Assembly (NCBI RefSeq): GCF_030161255.1
Contig: NZ_BSPX01000015.1
Location: 5,059 to 69,058, forward strand
Direction: 5' to 3'
From: Zoogloea oryzae
Lineage (GTDB): Bacteria; Pseudomonadota; Gammaproteobacteria; Burkholderiales; Rhodocyclaceae
DNA length: 64,000 nucleotides
Part shown: positions 50,877 through 59,937 of the stretch, piece by piece
How the letters are laid out: each line of letters begins with the position of its first letter
How positions within the stretch are numbered: position 1 is the stretch's first letter
Made by a program: the position numbers and the translations under genes
The notes under the pieces: generated by a model
Databases searched by the model: none
Told to the model about the DNA's origin: nothing
Seen by the model: only the letters and a program-made list of their open reading frames with translations

Positions 50877-53609
50877 TCAGTTGCTGACGCTCTGGCGAAG
50901 GCGCTTGAGCTCCGGCACGCACGAGCCGCAGTTGGTGCCGCACTTGGTGCGAGCCTGAAGGCCGTCGAGGGATTCGCCGGCCCGGAAGGCGGCGAGGATG
51001 TCATCTTCGGCCACGTCAAAGCAGTTGCAGATCACCTTGCCCCGGGCTGCCTGGCCGGCAGGCGGCTGGGTGAGCGGGGCGAGCAGCCACTGGCGCACGG
51101 CAGCGGCGGAGTGCCCCTGCACCATCATGTCGGCGAGCCAGTCGGCGGCCTTGGTCTCGCCGGCGAGGCGCACCGCGGTGAGTGAATCGCCTTCGACGAG
51201 GGCGCGCTTGGCCACGTCCTTGCGGCTGTCCTGGTACGAGAGCACGCGGGTCGGGTCGTCGAGGGCGATTTCCCGGTCGAGGGCCTCGATGAGTTCGGGC
51301 GCGAGCTCTTCTCCGCGGGCCTTGAGCATGACCACCGGCGAGTTGCGGCCGGCGAGGGTGAGGCTGGCGTAGGGGAAGTGCGGCAGCCACTGGCGCAGGC
51401 GGTCCATCACCGCCAGCGGGTTGGGCTGCAGATTGCCGTCTGCGTCGGCCTCGCTGCGGCGCATGAGCACCAGCGACTTGCCGGCGGTGTATTTCTCTAC
51501 CTGCACGGCGGCGTGCTTGAGCTCGGGCTGCTTTGAGGTGGGATCGAAGTCGGAGGGCATCAGCACGTTCACGCCCTGGCCGCCCATGGTGTTGCCGCCC
51601 CAGTGCATCGGCACGAAGCATTGCCCTGGGCGCACGGTGGCCGATTGCTGGATCTTCAGCACCACCTCGCCACGCCGGCTCTTCACCTTGACCAGATCGC
51701 CATCGGCCAGCCGGCGGCGTTCCATGTCGTCCTGGTGCATGTGCAGCAGCGGTTCGGATTCGTGGCTGTAGAGGCGGGCGACGAGGCCGGTGCGGCTCAT
51801 GCCGTGCCACTGGTCGCGCAGGCGGCCGGTGTTGAGGTGGAGCGGGTAGTGGGCCGATGGGGATTCGGCGGTGATGCGGTGTTCGGTGGCCACGAAGCGG
51901 GCGCGGCCAGTCGGCGTGGGATACACGCCGTCTTCGTAGAGCCTCACCTTGCCGGCACTGGCGCCTTCCGGGAAGGGCCATTGCTGGGGGCCGGCCTGCT
52001 CGAGCATCGTGTAGCTCATGCCGGTGATGTCGAGGTCGCGGCCGCGGGTGGATTCCCGGTGTTCGTTCCAGATTTCTTCAGGGCTGGCGTAGGAGAACAT
52101 GCGCTCGGCGAGCGCCCCCTTGCCCAGGCGAGTGCCCAGACGCCGGGCGAAATCCACCACGATCGCCCAATCGTGGCGTGCTTCACCCGGCGCGGACACG
52201 GCGGCTCGGACGCGCGTGATGGCGCGTTCCGAGTTGGTGACGGTGCCGTCCTTCTCGCCCCAGGTGGTGGCGGGCAGGAGGAGATCGGCGTAGGTGCAGG
52301 TTTCGGTGTGGCCGAAGGCTTCCTGCACGATGACGAATTCGGCGGTCTTCAGGGCGTCGTGGATCAAAGCCTGGTCTGGCATCGACTGGGCCGGGTTGGT
52401 GCAGGCGATCCACACGGCCTTCACTTCGCCCGATTTGAGCGCCTTGAAGAGCTCGACGGCGCTCTTGCCCGGCGTGGCGGGCACGCTGTCCACGCCCCAC
52501 AGGGCGGCGACTTCGGCCCGGTGAGCGGGGTTGGCCATGTCGCGGTGGGCCGAGAGCAGGTTGGCGAGGCCGCCGACCTCGCGCCCACCCATGGCGTTGG
52601 GCTGGCCGGTGAGGGAGAACGGCCCGGCGCCCGGACGGCCGATCTGGCCGGTGGCCAGGTGCAGGTTGATGAGCGCCGAGTTGTTGTGGGTGCCGAAGGA
52701 GAACTGGTTGAGCCCCTGGCAGTACATGGACATCGTCGCCTTCGAGGTGGCGAAAATCTGCGCGGCCTGCTCGATGGCGTTCTTGTCGAGCCCGCAGATC
52801 GACGCGGCCATGGCGGGCGTGTATTCGCGGACGATCTTCTTCAGGGCGTCGAAGCCTTCGGTGTGGGCGTCGATGTAGTCGCGGTTCACCCAGCCTTCCC
52901 ACAGCATCACGTGGAGCATCGCGTTGTAGAGGGCGATGTCGGTGCCGGGGATGAGGGGCAGGTGCAGGTCGGCCGCTTCGGCGGTGTCGGTGCGGCGGGG
53001 GTCGATCACCACCAGCTTCATGTCCGGGTTGGCCTTGCGTGCATCCTCGACACGCCGGAAGGCGATCGGGTGGGCGAAGGCGGTGTTGCTGCCGGAAATG
53101 AACAGCGCCTCGGTGTGGCGGATGTCTTCGTAGCTGCAGGGCGGCGCGTCGGCGCCCAGGCTCAGCTTGTAGCCGGCCACGGCGCTGGACATGCACAGGC
53201 GCGAATTGGTGTCGAGGTTGTTGCTGCCGATGAGGCCCTTCATCAGCTTGTTGAAGACGTAGTAGTCCTCGGTGAGCAACTGGCCGGCGCCGTAGATCGC
53301 CACGGCGTCGGGGCCGTGCTCGGCGATGATCGCGGCGAATTTATCGGCGGCGGTGTCGAGGGCGTCGTCCCAGCTCACGCGGGTGCGGGCGTCGGTGCGG
53401 CGGGCGCGCAGCTCGGGGTGGAGGGCGCGGGCGGCGAGGGTTTCGGGGGAGGCCGAAAGATGCAGGGTCGAGCCCTTGGTGCACAGCCGGCCGAAGTTGG
53501 CCGGGTGGTCCGGGTCGCCCCGGACGCCGGTGATGCGGCCGGCTTCGTGTTCGATGACAACACCGCAGCCGACGCCGCAGTAACAGCAGGTGGATTTCGT
53601 TTCGGCCAT
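50877..53609 (-). CDS. nasA: Assimilatory nitrate reductase catalytic subunit with C-terminal BFD-like domain
   Basis: Cytoplasmic molybdenum enzyme reducing nitrate to nitrite. The 910-residue protein has an N-terminal [4Fe-4S] site (CCYCGVGCGV and RLCTKG), the bis-MGD molybdopterin domains (about 60-560), the dinucleotide-binding domain (about 600-720), and a C-terminal BFD-like [2Fe-2S] domain (ICNCFDVAEDD, CGTNCGSC). The start at 53609 has AAGGAG upstream. No nitrite reductase, nitrate transporter or NasC-type reductase is adjacent, so its partners lie elsewhere. DMSO-reductase family relatives are an alternative, but the BFD tail fits NasA. Confidence 0.93.
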   Translation of the reverse strand: MAETKSTCCYCGVGCGVVIEHEAGRITGVRGDPDHPANFGRLCTKGSTLHLSASPETLAARALHPELRARRTDARTRVSWDDALDTAADKFAAIIAEHGPDAVAIYGAGQLLTEDYYVFNKLMKGLIGSNNLDTNSRLCMSSAVAGYKLSLGADAPPCSYEDIRHTEALFISGSNTAFAHPIAFRRVEDARKANPDMKLVVIDPRRTDTAEAADLHLPLIPGTDIALYNAMLHVMLWEGWVNRDYIDAHTEGFDALKKIVREYTPAMAASICGLDKNAIEQAAQIFATSKATMSMYCQGLNQFSFGTHNNSALINLHLATGQIGRPGAGPFSLTGQPNAMGGREVGGLANLLSAHRDMANPAHRAEVAALWGVDSVPATPGKSAVELFKALKSGEVKAVWIACTNPAQSMPDQALIHDALKTAEFVIVQEAFGHTETCTYADLLLPATTWGEKDGTVTNSERAITRVRAAVSAPGEARHDWAIVVDFARRLGTRLGKGALAERMFSYASPEEIWNEHRESTRGRDLDITGMSYTMLEQAGPQQWPFPEGASAGKVRLYEDGVYPTPTGRARFVATEHRITAESPSAHYPLHLNTGRLRDQWHGMSRTGLVARLYSHESEPLLHMHQDDMERRRLADGDLVKVKSRRGEVVLKIQQSATVRPGQCFVPMHWGGNTMGGQGVNVLMPSDFDPTSKQPELKHAAVQVEKYTAGKSLVLMRRSEADADGNLQPNPLAVMDRLRQWLPHFPYASLTLAGRNSPVVMLKARGEELAPELIEALDREIALDDPTRVLSYQDSRKDVAKRALVEGDSLTAVRLAGETKAADWLADMMVQGHSAAAVRQWLLAPLTQPPAGQAARGKVICNCFDVAEDDILAAFRAGESLDGLQARTKCGTNCGSCVPELKRLRQSVSN

Positions 53610-53732
53610 GAATGCTCCTTTGATGCATGTCACAAGCAAACCATGTGCCATGCCTCGGAGCCTTGTTTTCCGCCCATCCTGGCGGATTCTGGCACCAGGA
53701 TGGGGAATCGGTGAGCCAGACCGGTGCGTCGC

Positions 53733-56700
53733 TCAGTTTTCCTTCTTCTTGCCTGCACCAGCTTTGGGCGTGCCGGCTGCTGCTTTCTTCGATCTGGACT
53801 TTGCTGCCACCGGCGCTGTGCTGGATCGTGAGGTGGCAGGTGCTGCGACGGCTCGATTGGGGGTGTGGAGGATGTCGATCAGCGTGTCGAGCAGCTGGGC
53901 GCGATCGGCGTCGCCCGGAGTGCCGCGGCACCTGAGCAGCGCGCCGAGGATGCGGATCTGGGCGGTGACGGATTCGAGCTCCCGGGGCGTGACGGTGACG
54001 TCCTTCATCGCGTCGCGATAGTGGTCCGCCAGCATATCGGCGGTGCCTTCCCCCGTGTGCAGCCAGCAGGCAAGCTGAGCATCGGCCGACATGACGGCAT
54101 CGAAGAAGTCGAAGGTGCGTTCGAAGCGCGCGTGGGCGGCGCCCTGGCAGGCCCGGGATGCGGTCTCGTAGTCGGTCCGGGTGTCGAGCAGGGCGTCCAG
54201 TTGCAGTCGGTTGAGATAGTTGTAGGGGTTCCAGTCGGGCGATCCGTCAGGGCTGCCCTCGCAGTGGGCGTAAGCGTCGCGGGCTTCGGCCAGCAGCGGC
54301 GCGACCGCTTCCTTCCAGGGCTTGCCGCTGCGGACGAGGACGATGGCCTTGCGTTTGAGCGCGCTGCCGAGGATCGCCAGCCGTTCGGGGTTGCCGCTTG
54401 CGCTGCCGGCAGCTGTGGCGTCCGGGCGCTCGGTTGACAGGGCGATGAGGAAGCGCAGGCGGGTCAGGGCGCTGTCGGCCAGTGCCTGGGCGGCGTCCAG
54501 GTTTGCCGGATCGGCGCTGAGGCGTTCGGCTTGCCGGGCCTCCAGGTTGGCGAGTTGTTCGATGGCCGAGAGGGGCACGAGGCCGCGGGATGAATCGTCG
54601 CTGATGGCCCGCAGCCAGGCCTTGCGGGCTTCGTCGAAGCCATCGCGACCGAACTCGGCATGGAGGCGGGCGAGGGATTGCTGCACTTCCGGCAGGTTGA
54701 TCCAGCGCTCGGGCACATGGCGCAGGCGGGTCTTGATGCGCTGGGCGATCTGCTTGAAGCCGCCGTCCTTGCCGGCGGACTGGAGCATCTGGCTGGCGTC
54801 GGGCAGGCGGGATTCGATGCGCCGCTGCTCGATCCAGTCGATGAGCTCGTTGGGCGCGCGCATGGGGGCGTCGTCGCTGGCAGGGTTGCGCCGGACCTTG
54901 AGCTGGAAGGCCGGGTCGCCGTAGGCCTGGTAGGCGCCCCAGGTGTTGTGGTCGGGGAAGGCTTCGAAGGTGGTCGCGCGGGCCACGGTGATGGCCTCGC
55001 CGAAGCTGGCGTTGCGCTGGGTCATCTGCTCGAAGAAGGTTTCGATGAAGGTGCGGGCCGCCCCGTCGTGCACCTCCCAGCCGGCGGCCACCACGCAGCG
55101 CACGCCCATGTCGATGAGCTCCCGGGCGAGGCTGGCGGCGAGCCGGCTGCTGCCGGTGCCGATCTTGCCCAGGTGGCAGCAGTTGAGGAAGACGAGATCC
55201 GGTACGTTTTCCATCTGGCCGATCTCGGCGGCGGTGAGGAGCAGGCCGTTGGAGAGCACCACGCCGCTGCGGCAGGTGCCGTCCGCCGCCCGCTTGCCGT
55301 GGATGCCGTGGGCCGAGACCATCAGCAGGCGGTAGGGCCTGGCGTAGAGGCGGGTGAAGACGTCGGCGGCCTGGGCGTCGGGCGGGACGAAGGTCACTTC
55401 GTAGCCGACCTCGGAGAGCACCCGCGTGACGGTGTTGCCTTCGGCCGCGGCGCCGGGCAGGGCGTCGAGGCAGTCGGGCTCGGGCTGGCCGTCGGCGCCG
55501 ATGCGCGGCTTCCAGCCGGGGCCGCCAAACTGGGCGTGGAAGCCCTCGGTGGAGGGCTCGGCGATCACGCAGGCGGAGAGGCTGTCGGTGCGCACCACCT
55601 GACGGCGGAAGTGGCTGGTCATGAACTGGCGCACCACGCGGGTGTGCAGCACCATCGGCCGGCCGTCCACCTCCAGCATTTCCCAGGGCAGGTTGGCGGT
55701 GGTCTCATCGACCATCAGCAGCAGGTTGTTGGCCTGGCGGGCGGCGGCCTTGAAATCCAGCGGTACCAGAAGCTGGAACAGCGTGGTGCCGAAGCCGGAA
55801 TCCTTGGCGTAGAGGGTGGGGCTGCGGCTCTTCAGGCGGTCGTCGCAGAGCTTTTCGACGAGGCCCGGCTGGCGGATCTGGACGATGCTCTCGGCGCGGG
55901 CCTTGTCGCCCATGTAGATGAACTTGAGCCGGCTGGCGTAGCGGATCGTCGGGGCGCTTTCGAGCCAGAAGGGCGTCGGCAGGCTGCCGTCGCTCACCTT
56001 GTCGGCGCAGCCGTAGATGCGCAGGAGCTGGCGCAGGTTTTCGGGCGGGATGGGGGGCTGGAAGCGCGGCGTGGTGGCGTCGGCCGGAAAGTCGGTGTCC
56101 TCGCGGTCGGCGTCGCACACCACGAGGCGCGGCCAGTAATCCGAGAAGGGCGATACGCTGAGGCGCTGGCGAACCCCTTCGCCGATGAACAGCTCGTCGG
56201 CGGTTTCGAGCTGGAAGTTCATCTGCTTGAGCTCGCTCGCGAGGGTCGAGCCCAGCTGGCTGACCGCGTGGGCGGCGGAGATCGCGCTGTCGTGGAAGAC
56301 CTCGATGAACTGCAGCTCGGACACCAGCGCGCGGCGGGCGTTGGTGTTTTGGGCCGAACCGCCTTCGCCGGTGGCGAAATCCCGGTTGGCCATCAGCACG
56401 CCCAGCGCCACGGCCTTCACCGATTCGGCCACGTCGAGCTGCAGGGCCGAATTGGTGCCGATGAGCAGCGAGGCGAGCTTGAGGTGGAGGGTGTCGCCGT
56501 CGGGGTTGTCGGCGACGCTGCCGGCCTGCTCCTCGCCGTAGCGGTCGGCGGCGTGGAGGAGGTAGCGCAGCACGCCGCCGCGCACGGCTTCGCTGACGCC
56601 GTCGGCGGTGAGCTTGCCCATCTCGCCCAGGCCCACCACCACCGCGCCGCGGCCGGTGTGGCGCTGGCGCTCGGCCAGGTTGCGGGGCATCAGCACGATG

Positions 56701-59700
56701 GAGGCGTTGCCGATTTCGCCGGTGTGGATGCCCAGGCGCTGGCGCTGGCTGAGGGCGCCACGGACGAGGTAGCGGTCGATCACCCCTTCGGCGGCGGCGA
56801 TCGGGTCGCCCCGGTAGTGGCCGCAGAGCACCGGGATATGCACGAAGCGCAGGTCCATCGCGGTGACCGAGACCTTGAGGTTGCGGTTGCGGCTGCGCGG
56901 CGCCACCGGGCGCAGACGGCCGCCCAGCAGGCGGGCGGTGGCTTCGGGTTGGGACGGGAAGCCCGCCGGCGGGCCGGCCCGGTATTCGCGCACCACGGCG
57001 GCGTCGCCCCCGCGGCTCACCGGCAGGGGGCCGAGCTTGCGCGGGGCGCCCCGCTCGAGGAGGGTCTCGATCTCGTCGAAATAGGCTTCGGTGCTGGTGA
57101 GCCCCATGTGGTCGACGGGCATGAGCCACTTGCGGTCGTTGGGCAGGCCCGGCAGGTGGCCCGACGCCCAGGTGACCGAGCCGTCACCCTCGGGCGTGCC
57201 GCGCAGCACGATGCTGCCGCCGCCCTGCTGCTCGACGATCCCGCAGGGGGTGTTGTCGCTCTGGCCGAAGACGTAGGCGATCCGCTCGGGGGCCTTGGCC
57301 ACCCAGCTGGTGTCGGCGACGGCGTTCCAGAAATCGGCCGCCTGCTGGAGCACCTTGGCCGAAGGCCTGCCGCCCAGCTTGCGACCAAACCAGAAATCGT
57401 TGTTGTTGGCAGCGAGGGCTTCCCAGGTTTCCGGGCGGTAGTAATCGCGCACGACGGTGTTGCCGGTGTCGAGGAAGCCCGGCGCCGGCAGCAGATGCAC
57501 CGCGCCGGGAAAACCCGCGACGATGTCGAGGATCTGCTGCATCTTGTGGCGGAAGTCCATCCGCGCCAGCAGGCGGATGGTGTCGGACTGGCCGAGCAGC
57601 GTGTCGACGAACAGGTGCGAACCGTGGTGGGGTGTGCCGAGCATCACCAGCCGGCCCTCGGGTCGCGCGACGATGGCGTCCCACAGGGCCGGCTTGTGGG
57701 CGATGGCGGCGCGCACCACCAGGCCGCCCATGCTGTGGGCGAGGATGCGTACCGGGGTGTCGGGGTGCTTGTCGAGGAGATCGCTCAGCCGGCCGGCCAG
57801 TTGCTCGCCGAGCCTGGCGATGGGCTGGCGCCAGTCGTAGTCGAAGAGTTCGATCTGATGGGTCTTGCCGAGCTGCTTGACGAGCTTGCCGTAGGCCATG
57901 CCCACCAGCCCGGCTTCGGCCACCCGGGCCTTGCTGTCGATGGCGATGCGGCTGAGGGCGCCGCGGGCGAGGCCGAGGGGATCGAGCCAGACGCGGTTGC
58001 CGTCGGCGTCGAGGTTGCTGCCCATGATGCCCGGCAGGAAGACGAGGATGGGCGCACGGGTGTCGCCGCGGGATTTTGGGGCCGCCGGGGGCGCCACCCG
58101 GTCGTCGCGATCGATTTCCGGTTGGGCGCGGGTGGCCCATTCGGGCAATTCGGTGGGTTGGTCGGCGGTCAGCCAGCGGTGCACGGCGGAAGGCAGCGGG
58201 CGGCCGTCGGCGGTGGCGGTGTCGTCGCGGAAGTAGCGGAAGTGATTGACGTTTTCGCCCTGGACGAAGATCGCCCGGGCCTGTGCCTGGTAGGCCAGGC
58301 CGCCGTACATCGAGGCGGTGTCCACCACCAGGTCGTTGTTGGCCTTATCGAAGAACATCCAGTCGGTGAACATCGTGCCGAGGCGCTTGGCGAGGCCGCC
58401 GCCCTCGATGTCGCCGGCGATGATGGCCATGCGGGTGTCGGGGCGATGGGGGACGGACGCCAGCAGCATGCCCATGGCGGCGTCGGGGAGCATGGCTTCG
58501 ATGCCGGGCAGGAGCCGCGGGTCGAGGCGCCGGTTGGCGATCTCGATGACGATGCGGGTGAGCACCGCGACGCCCTTGTCGGTGGCGGCCTTCGCCTTGG
58601 CCCCGGCGATGGGGCCGGAGGCGGCGCCGACGGCCGCGCCGGCCGCCCAGCCCCCCGCCTTGCGGATGAGGTTGAGGAGACCTGACAAAAAGACTTCCAG
58701 ATTGTCGGTGAGCAGCGCCGTGCCCCGGGCCGGGCAGGCGACGCGCACGTAGCGGCCGATCTGGAAGCGCTTGGCACGCAGCAGCTGGATGAGTTCGCCG
58801 AGCTTGCCCTGCTCCTGCTCGATGAAGCGCTCCAGGTCGGCCTTGGCCGTGGGGTCGAGGCTGTCGTCCTGGCGAGGCGCCGGGCGGTAGTCGCGGATCA
58901 GGGCGTTGAGGGTCTCGGCGTTGTCGGGGCTGGCGTCGATGCACAGCAGATCGCCGACGAGCCCGCCGCGGGAGTGGGTGACGATGCTGAACTTTGCATT
59001 GACCGGCAGCACCCGGGCCAGGGCCAGGGCGTTGTCGATGGGGCTCTCGGAGAAGGTGTGGTGTTCGAAGCCGAACAGCCCGCCTTCAAACTTGCCCACC
59101 AGCTTCTGCCAGCTCTGGCTGCCGGGTAGCTGTCCGAAGCCGCCCAGGGTGTGGGAGCCGGTGCCATGGATGAAGATCAGGCCGGGCTGCTCCGTGAGCG
59201 CCAGGACGGCCGGGGCCTTGTCCGCCAGCGGGGTTTCGGCGTCGATGGCGCCGCCGTCCCACGTATAGAGGCCGGGGGCCTTGCGGCCGCGAACTTCGAT
59301 GGCCCACACGATGGCCTTGGCCCCGGCATAGGTGCCGCCGGCGACGACGAGGTCTTCGACCACCGTGCCGGTGAGATCCGCGAGCCTGGCGTGGGCGGCC
59401 TTGGTGATCGCGTCCTCTTGTACGACGAGGGCGGAGAGCCGGCGCCACACCCATTCGCCGATGCCCCGGCTCCGGGCGTCCCGGGGGCGCAGGGCGGTGA
59501 GGTCGAGGGTGTTGTCGTCGCCGCGCAGTTCGGGGCGGGTGACGGCCAGGTTGGCGAGGCGTTCGGCCAGCGTGTCGGCGCGGATGAAGACCGTGGTGCC
59601 GTCGTCGGCCTCGAGGGCCAGCAGGCGGGTATCGGGCGGTACGTCCACCTGGCGGCTGTCGTCGCCCCGGGAGCGGGGGCCGATCTCCCAGCTCTCCGCC

Positions 59701-59852
59701 ACGAGCACCGTGGACAGCAGCGGGTCGAGGGGTTCGCCGCTGTCGCCCCGGCTGCCCGCCTGGGCAAGGGCTGCGAGGCGTGCCGGCTTGCGGCTGGCGT
59801 CGGTTTCGGGGGCAGCAACGAGGCGCAGGGTGGGCAGGGCCGGGGTATTCAC
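53733..59852 (-). CDS. Giant protein with two alpha/beta-hydrolase modules and a CHAT protease domain
   Basis: A 2,039-residue protein. Its GTG start at 59852 has GGAG 7 bases upstream; a longer frame to 59978 would overlap the caspase gene. Visible parts: first hydrolase-like module about 215-300 (IFIHGTGSHT, nucleophile-elbow-like THSRGG with Ser294); second LCAT/PGAP1-lipase-like module about 600-925 (FLPGIMGSN, AHSMGG with Ser707, GTPHHGS, PVDHMG with Asp913/His915); an alpha/beta region about 1000-1190 (VVVGLGEMGKLT, faintly like the macro-type domain of M17 peptidases); CHAT domain about 1375-1655 with His1515 in SAHGIHG and Cys1559 in LNCCHLG; helical TPR-like tail about 1660-1995; and a Lys/Ala-rich end. 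No signal peptide or transmembrane helix is evident. It lies 85 bases after the caspase gene, so the two are likely one operon. Activity is inferred from motifs only. Confidence 0.85.
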   Translation of the reverse strand: MNTPALPTLRLVAAPETDASRKPARLAALAQAGSRGDSGEPLDPLLSTVLVAESWEIGPRSRGDDSRQVDVPPDTRLLALEADDGTTVFIRADTLAERLANLAVTRPELRGDDNTLDLTALRPRDARSRGIGEWVWRRLSALVVQEDAITKAAHARLADLTGTVVEDLVVAGGTYAGAKAIVWAIEVRGRKAPGLYTWDGGAIDAETPLADKAPAVLALTEQPGLIFIHGTGSHTLGGFGQLPGSQSWQKLVGKFEGGLFGFEHHTFSESPIDNALALARVLPVNAKFSIVTHSRGGLVGDLLCIDASPDNAETLNALIRDYRPAPRQDDSLDPTAKADLERFIEQEQGKLGELIQLLRAKRFQIGRYVRVACPARGTALLTDNLEVFLSGLLNLIRKAGGWAAGAAVGAASGPIAGAKAKAATDKGVAVLTRIVIEIANRRLDPRLLPGIEAMLPDAAMGMLLASVPHRPDTRMAIIAGDIEGGGLAKRLGTMFTDWMFFDKANNDLVVDTASMYGGLAYQAQARAIFVQGENVNHFRYFRDDTATADGRPLPSAVHRWLTADQPTELPEWATRAQPEIDRDDRVAPPAAPKSRGDTRAPILVFLPGIMGSNLDADGNRVWLDPLGLARGALSRIAIDSKARVAEAGLVGMAYGKLVKQLGKTHQIELFDYDWRQPIARLGEQLAGRLSDLLDKHPDTPVRILAHSMGGLVVRAAIAHKPALWDAIVARPEGRLVMLGTPHHGSHLFVDTLLGQSDTIRLLARMDFRHKMQQILDIVAGFPGAVHLLPAPGFLDTGNTVVRDYYRPETWEALAANNNDFWFGRKLGGRPSAKVLQQAADFWNAVADTSWVAKAPERIAYVFGQSDNTPCGIVEQQGGGSIVLRGTPEGDGSVTWASGHLPGLPNDRKWLMPVDHMGLTSTEAYFDEIETLLERGAPRKLGPLPVSRGGDAAVVREYRAGPPAGFPSQPEATARLLGGRLRPVAPRSRNRNLKVSVTAMDLRFVHIPVLCGHYRGDPIAAAEGVIDRYLVRGALSQRQRLGIHTGEIGNASIVLMPRNLAERQRHTGRGAVVVGLGEMGKLTADGVSEAVRGGVLRYLLHAADRYGEEQAGSVADNPDGDTLHLKLASLLIGTNSALQLDVAESVKAVALGVLMANRDFATGEGGSAQNTNARRALVSELQFIEVFHDSAISAAHAVSQLGSTLASELKQMNFQLETADELFIGEGVRQRLSVSPFSDYWPRLVVCDADREDTDFPADATTPRFQPPIPPENLRQLLRIYGCADKVSDGSLPTPFWLESAPTIRYASRLKFIYMGDKARAESIVQIRQPGLVEKLCDDRLKSRSPTLYAKDSGFGTTLFQLLVPLDFKAAARQANNLLLMVDETTANLPWEMLEVDGRPMVLHTRVVRQFMTSHFRRQVVRTDSLSACVIAEPSTEGFHAQFGGPGWKPRIGADGQPEPDCLDALPGAAAEGNTVTRVLSEVGYEVTFVPPDAQAADVFTRLYARPYRLLMVSAHGIHGKRAADGTCRSGVVLSNGLLLTAAEIGQMENVPDLVFLNCCHLGKIGTGSSRLAASLARELIDMGVRCVVAAGWEVHDGAARTFIETFFEQMTQRNASFGEAITVARATTFEAFPDHNTWGAYQAYGDPAFQLKVRRNPASDDAPMRAPNELIDWIEQRRIESRLPDASQMLQSAGKDGGFKQIAQRIKTRLRHVPERWINLPEVQQSLARLHAEFGRDGFDEARKAWLRAISDDSSRGLVPLSAIEQLANLEARQAERLSADPANLDAAQALADSALTRLRFLIALSTERPDATAAGSASGNPERLAILGSALKRKAIVLVRSGKPWKEAVAPLLAEARDAYAHCEGSPDGSPDWNPYNYLNRLQLDALLDTRTDYETASRACQGAAHARFERTFDFFDAVMSADAQLACWLHTGEGTADMLADHYRDAMKDVTVTPRELESVTAQIRILGALLRCRGTPGDADRAQLLDTLIDILHTPNRAVAAPATSRSSTAPVAAKSRSKKAAAGTPKAGAGKKKEN

Positions 59853-59937
59853 AACGGGACTCCAGATCGGGGGCCGATTGGCAAACCGGCCCGCGAACGG
59901 CGGGCCGGGGTTGGGTGGCGGCGACGTGAGGCTGGGC

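Noticed and set aside
54660..58685. 1,341-codon open frame on the plus strand opposite the CHAT protein
   Set aside because: It is the complement of a very GC-rich coding region; its composition (Gly, Val, Ala, His, Asp repeats) is typical of antisense frames, and the minus strand has clear catalytic motifs.
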